From contig NZ_JBDZDQ010000004.1 in NCBI RefSeq assembly GCF_040049295.1, positions 62,001-126,000 on the forward strand: a DNA stretch of 64,000 nt, in the 5' to 3' direction. Origin of the DNA: Sphingomonas sp. KR3-1. GTDB lineage: Bacteria; Pseudomonadota; Alphaproteobacteria; Sphingomonadales; Sphingomonadaceae. Position 1 is the stretch's first letter. Each line of letters begins with the position of its first letter. The notes beneath the pieces were generated by a model. The model made no database searches. It was not told the origin of the DNA and saw nothing but the letters and a program-made list of their open reading frames with translations. Below are positions 15,091 through 27,000 of this stretch, one piece after another. A program made the position numbers and the translations under genes.

Positions 15091-18000
15091 TCACTGGTCG
15101 TCCGAGGCCGGGCCAAAGCCTTCGATCTCGACGATCACGGTAGAGGGGCGATCGTTGCGGCGGCTGTCCTGCACCGCATCCTGCGCCGCCTTGACCGCGC
15201 TGGCCGCGGCGTTCGACGCGCTGAGGTTGGCACTGACATCGACCGTGTTGGTCGGCACGCCGATCGCCTTGCCCTCGACCTGGATATTGTCGGCATTGGC
15301 GACGGCCTGCGCCGCGACGATCAGATTGCCGGCGACACGGATGCCGGCATCGCCCGCATCCACCGTGCCGCGCGGCGCCACCAAAGTGACCGTGGGCGGC
15401 GTCACGCCCGCCTCCCCGGCGAAGGCGGCGATACCCGCCCCGGTCACCTGGCTCGCGCCATCGATCCGGCAATAATAATCGACCGAGCAGACGAACTCGA
15501 CCGGCTTGATCTCGCTCGAGGTCTTGCTGCCCTTGCCGGCGTTGATGTCGCCGTTCGACGACCAGATCGTCATGTCGCCACCGCGCTCGGTGAAGATGCG
15601 GCTCTGGGCGAGCAGCAGCGACTGGTCGAGAAAGATGTTCACCGCGCCCGTCTCCCAGGCAAGGATGCCCTGCGACTGCGGCCCGATGCCCGCCCGGCCC
15701 GGCGTGGCGGGAACATAGGGCGGGGACGCGGTCGAGCCGACCAGCATCTGGCCACCGGGCCCCATGATCGAGATGTCGCCGCCCTGCTGGGTCTGGATGG
15801 TCGAGCCGCGAATGTCGAGGTTGCCGGTCGCCACCCGGGTGGCCGCGCCGTTGGCTCCGCCCTCGAGATTGTTCTTGGTATAGCCGAGGCCCGAGGGGAA
15901 CAGCGCCTCGATCGCCTGATAGCCGCGCGCATATTTGTTGAAATACAGGCTGTCGGGATCGTTGTAATCCGCGCCGGTCACCGCCAGCACGCGGAAGAAC
16001 GCCTTCTCGACTAGCGCCTCGCGCTGTGCCACCGGCATCAGCTGGAAAGCGGCCCAGGCCTGATTGGCGGTAAGATCGGGCAAGGCGCCGTTTCCGCCCC
16101 CGCGCTTTTCCTGGTCGGCCTGATATTGCGCGACGGCGTCGATCAGATCGGCGTCGAAGGACGGGATGCCATCCAGAGCCCTCGACGGATCGAGATAGGC
16201 GGCCGCGAACGCATCCCACGCCACGCCCGAACCGGTGCCGAACAGCACCGAGATGCTGGCGCTGCCGCGCGGCAGATAGGGGTTGTAGTAATTGCCGATC
16301 GTCTGGATGCCCGTGCTCGGCAGGCGGCCGGTATCGGGCTGGTCGCGGTCGAGCGGGCCGAGGTCGCGCCCGGCCTGCACGTCGAGCGTGCCGGGGCCGG
16401 CGAGCTGGATCAGGCCGGGATTGACGTAGGCGGGGTAGATCCCACCGATACCAGAGGTCACCTTGCCCCCCGCCCGATCGATGATGTCGCGACCGGCGAT
16501 GATGCTGGTAACGTCGCTGTCATAGAGGTTCTGGCCGAGGAAGATCAGGTCGTAGATATCGCGACCGGCATGAATCTGGGTCGGCTTGGTGGTCTGGAGC
16601 ATCAGCGCATTGGTCTGCAGCCCGAGCAGGATCGGATCTTGCGTCTCCAGCCGGCCGCCGATGACGTCGCCGGTCAGGCTGTAGATCCGCGCGGGCTCGG
16701 TGTCGCCGGCATGGAGCAGCCCGTCGATATTCTGGATCGCCACGCCCGGGTTGCTCTGTAGGGCCAGGCTGACGTTGGGATTGACGTTGAGGATCGAGAG
16801 CAGCAGCGATGCCTTCACGTCGGTCATGCCGAAGGCCGAGTTAATGGCGACATCGCGGTTATAGACGAAGCGCACATCGCCATCGGCGATCAGGCTGAGC
16901 TGGCCCTTCGCAGACGGGTAGAGGTAACCGTCGCCCGCGACGGTGATCCCGCCGTCCAGCGCCGCGATGTCCACCGTCGCGGGCAGCATCGAATTGGCGC
17001 TTTCGCGCGCGCCGAAATAAGCGCCCAGCAGCCAATCCTGATTGTTGATCGTCAGGAAGCCGACATCGCCGATCGTGCTGCTGACGTGCAGCGCAGAACC
17101 GGTCGTGAGGCTCTGGTTGTCGCCGAAGAAAATGCCGGCATTCGGTGTCGCGCTTCCCATCTGCGAAGGATTGACCACGCCGCCGATATCGATGTCGCCG
17201 CGCGCATGGACCGCGAACTGCGAGTCCTGCACGCCGAGCAGCGTCGAAACCGGGCTCGACGTGCCGCTGGCCGCCTGGGTGAAGGTGAAGGACGGGCCGA
17301 TCTTGCCGCCCGCGTCGATCCGCGCGCTGCCCTTCGACACGAAATAGGCGCCAGCGAGGACGTCACCACCCGCGGTAACGCTGAGATCGCCACCGCCGAC
17401 TTGGTTGACCGTCTGGCTCGCGCGCGGGCCGGTGCCGGTGAGATACCAGGTGGTGGGCAGCGACACCGAGAGCTCGCGGATATCGCCGCCGGCCGAGACG
17501 GTCACGTCGCCGCCGGTGCTGAGAATGCCCTGGTCGAAATTGCCGAAATTGATCGAGCTGGCGGTGTCCTGCACGACCTGTGCGCCGTTGTTGCCGGTCT
17601 GCATCCACGGCCACCAATATTGGGTGATCAGCTGCCCCTTGTTCTTGGTGATGCTGCCGTCGAGATCATAGACCTGCTGGTTGCCGAGGATGTCGCCGCC
17701 GGCGGTGAGCGTGATGTCGCCGGCATCGTCGGACTGGACCGGCGCGGTGACGAGCAGCGTCGGCAATCGGTTATAGGCCGCGGTGAGTACCGAGCCGCGG
17801 ATCACGCGGACGCCGGTGCCGGCGGCAGGCGCGCCCTCGGCCGGGGTGCCGGCGGTGTAGATCGCGCCCGGCGCGAGCGGATCGAGCAGGGTGATATCGT
17901 CGACCGCCGCGATGTCGATCGATCCAGTGCCCGTACGGATCACCGTCGGGAAGACGAGTGTCTTGCCGTAATAGGGATCCTTGACGTCGATCGCCTTGCC

Positions 18001-21000
18001 GCTCTCGTCGGCGGTGGCGCTGTCGATCACCGCAAAATGGCCCGTCACATCGACCGAGCCGGTGCCGGTGAGGCTGTTCAGCCCCAGCGGGTCGACCGCA
18101 CCGAAATCGGCGCCCGCGACGAAGCGGAACGAACTGCTCTCGCCGCCGAACAAGGTCGCCGACGCGAGGCTGACCGGGCTGCCGGCGATCGGCATGTTCG
18201 ACGGGCTGTTGTTCGGCCCGCGTGGTGCGACCGGCACTGTGACCGGGCCGCTGCCGCCGCCCGCGGCGGCGTTCTCGCGCGGAGCGAACGGCGCGTAGAA
18301 GAGCTGTGTGCCATCGACCTGATTGCCGACGCTGCCCCAGACGTAGAACGAATAGGCATAGTGGCCAGGGATGTAGATACTGCGATAATTCTGGCTGTAG
18401 GCGCCATAGTCCGCATCGATCGGCAGCTGCAACGGGATCGGCGTAGTGTCGTTGAAGCCGCTGTAATCGAAGAAGTTATTATAGAGCCAGCTATTCTGAT
18501 AATAATCCTGATATTCCGCATAGGTCGCGAAATCGGATACCGGCCGCAGCGTGTCGCCAAACGGCGAATTGTTCGGTGAAACCGGCTTGAACCCCGGCCC
18601 TGCGCCGGTCTGATACTGTGCGAACAGCGTCGCCCAATTGTCGCCGCGCTGGGTGCCCACCTCACCGATATAGGCGGTGTAGTTCATGTAATATGCGTCG
18701 GTCTGCGAGGTCAGCGGCGCCTGGATCGGCTGGTAGCTCGGATCGGCGAGCAGGCTTGCGGTGCCACCCGACACCAGCTTGATCGAGCCGTTCCACAGCC
18801 CCTGAGAGTTCAGGAACGCCTTGCTCGCCTGATAGGCTGCCAGCGCATCCTTGTACGCCTGACTGCCGGGCGTGTCGCTGCGTGGCGCGAAGGGGGCGTA
18901 GAAGAGCTGCGAACCGGCGAGCACATTGCCGACCTTGGTGTTCACATAGGTGATGTAGGCGTTGTAGTTGGTCGCATAGGTCGCATAGTCAGCGGAATAG
19001 ATGCCGTAATCCTGCGCGATCGGCAGCAGCAGCGGCGACGGTGTCTTCAATTTCAGGGCAACGGGCGTGGCCGCGAAATTGCCTTGCAGCCAGGTCGTAT
19101 AGGCTGCCGCATAGGCGGCATAGGTCGAGTATGCAGCAGGCTGCGGCGCGACCAGGGTCGTCGGGCTATACACGAGGAAGCCGCGCGCCGCCGTGTTCTG
19201 GAGCCGGAAGCGGTACAGGAACTTCGACGTGTCCGAGCCGTCGCCGACCTCGCCGATATAGAGACCGTAATTGCCGTAATAGGCGTCCGACTGATCGGTC
19301 AGCGGCGCGATGATCGGTGAATAATAGGGATCGGCGGTGATGTCCGCGGTGCCGCCGCCTGGCGTGAGGCCTGATGCCGCCGCCCCCGATTTTAGCCGGA
19401 CCGTGCCGTCCCAGGTGCCCCAGGTCTCCTGATAGCTGACGGCATCCTGATATTTCGCCAAGGCATCGGCATAGAGTTCGCCGGGCGTCGGCCCGCTGCT
19501 GGGCGGCGCCACCGGATCCTGCAGCACCGCGCCGTCATTCTGCTGGTAGAAGCCGTCGGTGATCGAGGCCTGGAGATCGATGTCATGCTCGGCGCGCACG
19601 GTCAGCACCGGCGCCTCGCGGCCATAGCGATAGGCGAGCGTGACGCCGCCGGTCTGGCCGGTGACACCCGCGCCAAGGTTCCAGTTGGTGAGGACCGAGA
19701 TGTTGCCGCCGTTCACCGTCTCGCCGGGATTGGCGAGCTCGATGCCGGGGCGGACATGGACGTTGGCGATACCGGCATAGCGATTGCCGAAGCTGAAGCC
19801 GGGCGCCTGGATGAAGCCCATCAGCGTGCCCGGCCCCTGGGCGACGTCGCCGTTCTTGTAGCCGTAGAAGCCGGTGTGATCGGCGTTGGCCGTGGTCGGC
19901 GTGAAATAATATTTGTTCAGATAGTCCTTGAGCGCGGCGTCGTCGGCGGGCGGATCGAGGACGAGACCCTTCTCGTCGGTCCATTGGCCGGCGACGAGCC
20001 TGCCGTCGGCGCCGTACCAGCCGGCGGGATCGATGATGCCGTCGAAATGCTGTGCGCCGGTGGTGGTGTCGCCGGTACTCCACTTGGCATAGGGCTCGAT
20101 CGTGACGCGGCCGGCGCCCTTGATGTTGGCATTGCCGCCGTCGATCGCGATGTTGACGTCGCCGTCGGTGAGTAGGGGGGCGCGGAATGAGACACTGCCG
20201 CCCGCCTCGCTCGAGCCGCCCGATACGTCGATCAACGCGCCGTTTCGGACGCGAATCGTGCCGCTATCGGCCTTAACGACATTCTCATAGCCATATTGGA
20301 GGTTGTAGCCGCTGCCAGCCACGCCGCTGGTGCCGATCGTCACGGCGCCGCCGTCCTGATGCGCCACCGAGCTGCTCGCGAGCAGCTTGCCGGACAGATC
20401 GACGCCGCTGGCACCGTACAGGTCGATATGGCCCGCCGCCTGGCCCGACACGTCGATCGTGCCGCTGACGATGACATTGCCGTCCGTCGCGCTCGGGTGC
20501 GTGCCGCCGTTGGCGGCGAGGTAGATCACCTGGCCCTTGAGAATCTTGTCGGCCGAGAGGGTAAGGTTGCCCGCGCCGCTGGTGACACTGAGCGCACCGG
20601 TGATGCCCGAGCTGGCGGTGAGATCGGCGATGCGGTCGAGGTCGATCGCGCTGCCCGAGGCGAGCGTGAGGCGCCCGCCGCGATACTTGTCCGCCGCATT
20701 GCCCTTGAGCGTGCCACCCAGATTGACCGCGCCCGAGGCCGAAAGCGTCAGGCCGCCGGCGTCGCCGCCCTTGTCGGCGCCCGAGAAATCGAGCGTTGCG
20801 CCGCTGCCGATCGCGATCGCGCCGTTGCTGGCAGTGAGCGTCAGATTGCCGCCGGGGGCATAGGCATCGGTGTCGAAGAAGGACTTGCCATAGCCCTTGG
20901 TGCTGACCAGCGCGCCGTCGCGCAGGGTCAGGTCGCCGGTGGTGGTGGCCAGCGTGACGTTGCCGGCAAGCGCCTGGATCGTGGCGTTGGTGGAGAGCGT

Positions 21001-24000
21001 ACCGCCGGTGAGGCTGAGCGCGCCGCCCAGCGTCTCGCGGTCGATCGCGGTGCCGGCGCCGCGATTGAGCGTGAGCGCGCCCGTCGTCTTGATCGCAGTG
21101 TTGGCGCCGCTGTCGACGGTGAAGACCGGGGCCGTCATCGTCACGTCGAGCGTGCCGAAATCGACGCTGCCATTGCCCTGGCCGACAATGCCCTGGCTTG
21201 CGGTCGCGGTGACGCTGGCGAAGCCGCGGACGGTGACGTTGCCGACGCCGAAATCGAGCTCGCCGGCGTTGATCGCCAGCGTACCGGTGCCGCCCGCGAA
21301 GCTCGCGGTGCCGCCGACGTCGTTGGCGAGGGTAAGCCTGGGCGCAGTGATCGTCACATCGCCGCCGTCGCTGGCAAAGGCCGCCGCGCCGAGGATCAGC
21401 GACTGCTTCGTCGCGAGATCGACATCGCCGTAGAAGGTCATGGTCGAGCGGCTGTGCAGCCCGAGCGTGCCGACATTGGCGAGCTGCGCGAGCAGTGCCT
21501 CGCCGACGACGAAACCGGTCGGCGTCGCCGCCGAGCCGTCGCCGAGGAAGGCGATGGCGTTGGCGTTCACATCGATCGCGTCGCCGGTGAAGCTGGCGCC
21601 CGGATCGAGCAGCAGATTGCCGGTCGCATCGAGGATCGCCGACTTGCCGCCCTGGATCGAGGCACCGGCGCGAATGTCGAGCAGGCCGGTGGCGGTGCCC
21701 GCCACGCCGTCGAGGCCGGGGACGTTGGTGCGGATCACCGCGACCGAACCACCGTTCGAGACGCGGACCAGCGCGCCGTCGCCGCTCGCACCGCCTGTCG
21801 CGCCGATCAGGATCGGGGCGCTCGACGGATTGGCGATGTCGCCCTTGGCGGCGAGCACGCTGCCGCGCTCGATCAGCAGGCCCGTCGCGCCGCCGGCCTT
21901 GGTGACGAGCATCACTTCGGGGCCGGTGAGCGCCGAACCGCTGTCGTTCGACAGCACGACGCTGGTCGCCGCGGCGTTGATCGTGGTGCCGTTCACCCCG
22001 TCGCTGCGCGTGCCTCCGATCAGCAGGCTCTCGGCGCCGAGATTGGAGAGCGCGGTCGCGTCGACCTGGAGATAGCCGGTACGCGCGACGCCGCTGCCGC
22101 CGAGGATCTGGATCGCCTGCGCGCTGATGTCGACCGCGGCGCCGCGGCCCTTGTCGCCGGCCTTGGCGTTGAGCGTGCCGTCGAGCTTCAGTGCGTTGGA
22201 CGCCGCCAGCACCAGCCGGCCGGCATCGACCGGCGTACGCGTCGCCGAGGTTCCGGCATGCGTCGCCTGACCCGGGAAGTAGGTATCGGCCGGCGTGATC
22301 GTATATTCGCTATACTGCTTCCACACCTCCTGCGACTGGACGAGGAAGCTGGTGCTGCGGGCATCCTGCTTGCCGGTCAGCGCATCGACATAGCGGCCGG
22401 AGACGACGCGGCTGCCGTCGGCGAGCGTGACATTGTCGCTCGCGACGCTGTCGACCGTGCCGGTCTGCTGGACGACGCGGAAGGCGCCCGGCATCGTCGC
22501 ATATTCGCCCGGGAGCAGCGTGTAGACGCCGTCGGGCAGGCCCGGCACACCCGAGAGATAGACCGACTTGCCGACGCTCGAGACGAGGTCGCTGCCCGGA
22601 TGGCCGAAGCTCGGGTCATAGGCGGCAACCGGTGCGGCATAGCCCGGCACCACCGCATAGACCGGGCGGCCATCGGCGTAGAGCGGCGTCTGCGTCGCCG
22701 CCGCGCCGCTCGAATAAGTGGTGTTGACGGCGTTGAGCAGGTCGCGCGAGCCGCCGGTGCCGGGCACCCATTCCTGCGCATAGAGATTGCCGCCGCCCGA
22801 CAGGTCCACCGGCGCGCCGCTCGCGAAATCGACGCTGTCGCCGGCCAGGCCGATCAGCTTCTCGGGCGCCTGGGTGAGCGGATCGAGCCTGGTGGTGGTG
22901 CCGTTCGAATTCTGGACGACCAGCGCCCAGTCCTTGCCGTCCGTCGTGCTGCCATAGGGCAGCGAGCGATTATCGAGCGAGACCGAAGTCAGGCTGCCCG
23001 CGCCGAGCGTGACCGACTGGGTATGGATCAGCGGCAGGTTGTTGAACGCCGTCTTGATGCCCGCGTCGGCGATGTCGCCGACACCGAGCTGGATCGTGCC
23101 CGACGGGGCGCGGATCGTGCCGTCCTGGACGATGGTGGCTGCGTCGACGAGCAGCGCTCCGCCGGCCGAAACCGGCGCCGTGGTGCTGCCATTGCCGAGG
23201 AAGGTGATCGTCGAGCCTGCAGTCGGCGCGGCGATCAGGAACACGGTGCCGGTCGCCGGGTAGAGCTGCGCCGCCTTGAAGGTCAGGTCGCCCGCAGTGA
23301 CCAGCTCGCCGGGGCGGCCGGTCTTGAGTGCGCTGACATAAGACAGCTCGGCGGGCATCATCAGGCGGATGTCGCCGCTGCTGGTGAAGTTGGCATCGCC
23401 GAAGCGCTGGAGCGCGAACTGGCCGATCAGATCGATCTGGCGGGCGTTGACGTCGAGCGTCGCATCGCCGCCAGCCAGGACCGGCGTGATGTTGGTGAGA
23501 CCGCCGCCGGCGAGCGCGACATAGGCGGAGTCGATGTTGACGTGCGTCCCGCCGACCGAAACCGTCCCCGCGCTCTGGGTCGGGACGCTCGTCGCCCCCT
23601 TGGGCAGCGCGAGATAGTTGTGCGCGTTCATCACCACGGCGCGATCGAGCGACAGGTTCACATCGCCAGCGAAGGCAATCGTGTTCAGCGTCGCCGGCAG
23701 GATCGTGTCATAGCTGGTCGACAGGCGCGTCGGATCGTCGCCGAGCACCAGCGTGTCGATGCCCGATCCATCGAGGCGATCAACGGCGAAATGCATCACC
23801 GTCGAGATGCCGCCACCCTCGATCGCGCCGCCCGCTTGCATGCCGCTGGTGACGAGATTGCCCGATTGCTGGACAAGGATCGCCGTGGCCGACGGCGGCA
23901 AGGCGGTGGGCAGGCCGCGTCCGTCGAAATCGGGGATCGCCGCGATCTGCAGCGTGCCGCCGCGCGCCGCCGCGCTGCCGCCCTGCGCGACCAGCGTGCC

Positions 24001-27000
24001 GTCATAATAGAGCCCGTTGCTCGAGCCGAGCACGATGCTGCCGCCGTCGCTCGCCACCTGCGTCGCGCGCCAGTCGACCGGGGCTAGCGGGTTGGCGGAT
24101 TGCGTGCGGATATCGAGTATCGCGGAGGCGCCCGACGCGTCGATCCGGCTCCCGGCCTCGGCGACGACGAAGGCGTTGGTGCCCTGGACCGAGACGCTGC
24201 CGCCGTCCAGCACCACGCCGGCGACGGGGATGGTGCCATCGCGCAGCGGCGCGGCGAACGGATCGACCAGCGCGATGCCCGAGACGTCGATCACGCTGTT
24301 CTTGCCGAGCCAGACCGAGCGGCTGGCATAGTCATAGCCGGCGCCGCCGTTGCGCAGGCCGGTGATCTCGACCGAGCCGCCATGCGCGGTGATCCCGCCG
24401 AGCAGGGTCAGCTGGCCATAGGAAGACAGCGCGATATCGGCGCCGGCATCGGCCTGGATCGACGCCCCCTCGCCCACCAGCAACGTGCCGGTCACGCCGG
24501 TGAAGCTCGCCCGCGTGGCCGTGCTGCCGCCATTGGCGATGCCGTCGTTCCAGGTGAGATAGCTGCCCGCGGTCAGCGCGAAGTCGGTCGCCTGGCGGTG
24601 ATAGGGATCGAGCGTGCCGAGCGTCGCGACGCTGTCGATATCGCTGCCGGTGCCGAGCTGCGCGAGCGCGGGCAGGTCCGCGACATAGTTGCGCTGCGAC
24701 ACGGCCACCGTGGTGCCGGCGGCGATCGTCGCATCATAGACCGCGCCCAGCTTGTACGCGCCGAAGCCCTGGCCAGCGAACCAGTCCGCGGACAGATAGG
24801 TGCCATAGCTCGGCGCCACCGCCGGATCGCCGCCGATCTGGAGGCCCAGCGCCTGGATCGACAGCGTGCCGCCGCCCGAAAAGCCATAGCCCTTGAGCGT
24901 CGCGCCCAGCTCGAGCCGCGCCCCGGTCAGCGGCGCGCCGCCGCCGGCCTCCACCAGGTTGCCGATCACCCATTCGGGCGTGTCCATATAGACGCCGAGG
25001 CTGATGTTGCCGCCCTTGCCGGTGACCACGCCGTTCCGCGTCGCGACGCGGCCGAGCATGTCGACATAGCCGCCGCCCGACGCATCGAGCACGCTGCCCT
25101 GCTTGAGGATCACGCTGCCGGTGGTGTCATAGGGGCCGCCCCCGCCCCCGCCATTGCTCGCGCGCGCATACATTGCGGTGGCGATCGACTTGATCGTGAT
25201 CGATCCGCCATTGGCGAAGCTGTCGCCGGTCCGTGCGTCGAGCGCGAGGCCGCGATCATTGACCCACAGGCCCGACACGTCGAGCAGCGCATGCTCGCCC
25301 ACCATGATGTCGCCGTGCACGGGCACGGTGCTGTCGGTATAGAGGACCGGGCTGGCGCCGATGCCGGCATCGGGCGCGCCGTTGCGGAGCAATGTCACGC
25401 CGGTGATGCCGGTCGAGACGAGATTGATGCTGCCGGCGTGCGCGGTGAGGCTGCCGTAGACGTTCATCTTGCCTGCGGTCAGATTGATGCTGCCGCCCGG
25501 CGTCACGCGCAGCGCGGCATCGGCATCGACGGTGAGCATGTCGGCGACCAGCGATACCGTGCCGAAACCGCCGGCGTCGATCGTGTCCGCGGAGACGTTC
25601 GGCGTCCACAGGATATTGCCGATGTCGCTCGGCGCGAGCGCGAGCCGCTCGGGCGTGTAGAGGCTGGTCTTGGCCCCGAAATCGGCGCCGAGATCGGCAT
25701 AGTCGGTGCCGTCCGCCGATACGCGCAGCCCCAGCGCGGAGAGCGTCAGCGCGGCGCCCTTCGGCTCCTTGCCGCCGCCGATCTGGTAGCGCCCGATCAC
25801 CGTTTCGCCGTGCAGCGTTCCCGCGAGGACCATCTGCCCGGCAGTGATGCTGAGCGCACCGCCCTTGCCGCCCTGGACATAGCTGCTCTCATAGGCAGCG
25901 CCGCCGTTCATCATGCCGTTGCTGAAATTGTCGGTGACGCCCCAGCGGCTGTGGTCGATGCTCGTCTGGCCGGCGAAGCCGACATAGGTCATCAGCGGAT
26001 CGGCGCTGCTCGCGTCGTAGATCCGTCCGTCGGCGCCGATCAGCCGCGTCGTCTGCACCGAGCCGCCGAGATATTGGGTATAGCCGCCCGACACGTCGAG
26101 CGAGCCGCCCGGCGCCAGCACGACGCTGTTGCCGGTGATCGCGATCGATCCGCCATCGACCAGCAACTGGCTCACGCTGCGCGGCGTGTTCTGGACATAG
26201 CCGCCGACATTGGCGACCGGCGAGCCGACCCAGAACAGGCCGTCCTCGCGCGTGCCGCTATCGCGGCCGTCGACGGTGAACGGGCTCTTGTAGAGAATGC
26301 CGTCGCGCTGCACCGGCGAGTCCGCAAGCTCGTTCTGGCCGAGGCGCGGCACCGTGACGAGATTGTCCGACATCGGCCGCTGCACGTCCGCCAGCCCGGC
26401 GACGCTGATCATCGCGTCCTTGTCGATCTGGAGGCGCCCGGGAACCATGCCGTTGAGGATCTCGCCGAAGAAATCGCTCTCCTCGCGCGAGGTCGCGCTC
26501 GTCAGCGTCAGCGCCGCGCCCGGTGCGTACAGCGTCGAGCCCGACTGGAACCAGAGCGCGGCACCGGTGACGTTGACCGATCCGGCCTCGAACACGTCGT
26601 CCGCCGCCGGCGTCGAGGACGTGGTTTCGCTGCCCGCATCCGGCAGCACGCCGGTGAACGAGCGCCCGGTGAAGCTGACGGCACCGATCACGGTGGAGCC
26701 GCTATTGGCATCGAGCGCATAGCCGGCGAGGATGTTGACGCTGCCGGGCTTGGTGATGCCGGTGGTCGCCATCACCAGCCCGTCCTGCGTGACCGAGCCG
26801 GCGATCAGCGAGACATTGCTGCGCAGGCCGACGATCGAGCCGGTGTTGGTGACCGAATAATGGACGGAGTCGCCGTTCGCCAGCGGCGTCCGGACCGAAT
26901 AGACCAACGGCACGAGCGTGCCGGCGCTGCTCCTGGAGAAGTCGAACGTCATGCTGCGGCCGGCGGCGAGGATCGTCTGCCCGCCATTGGCGACGATGTT

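Noticed and set aside
14249..16219. A 656-codon minus-strand frame joining SapC to the region inside the haemagglutinin gene
   Set aside because: The first about 390 codons are an out-of-frame reading of the adhesin; the real SapC gene starts at 15040 with its own RBS.
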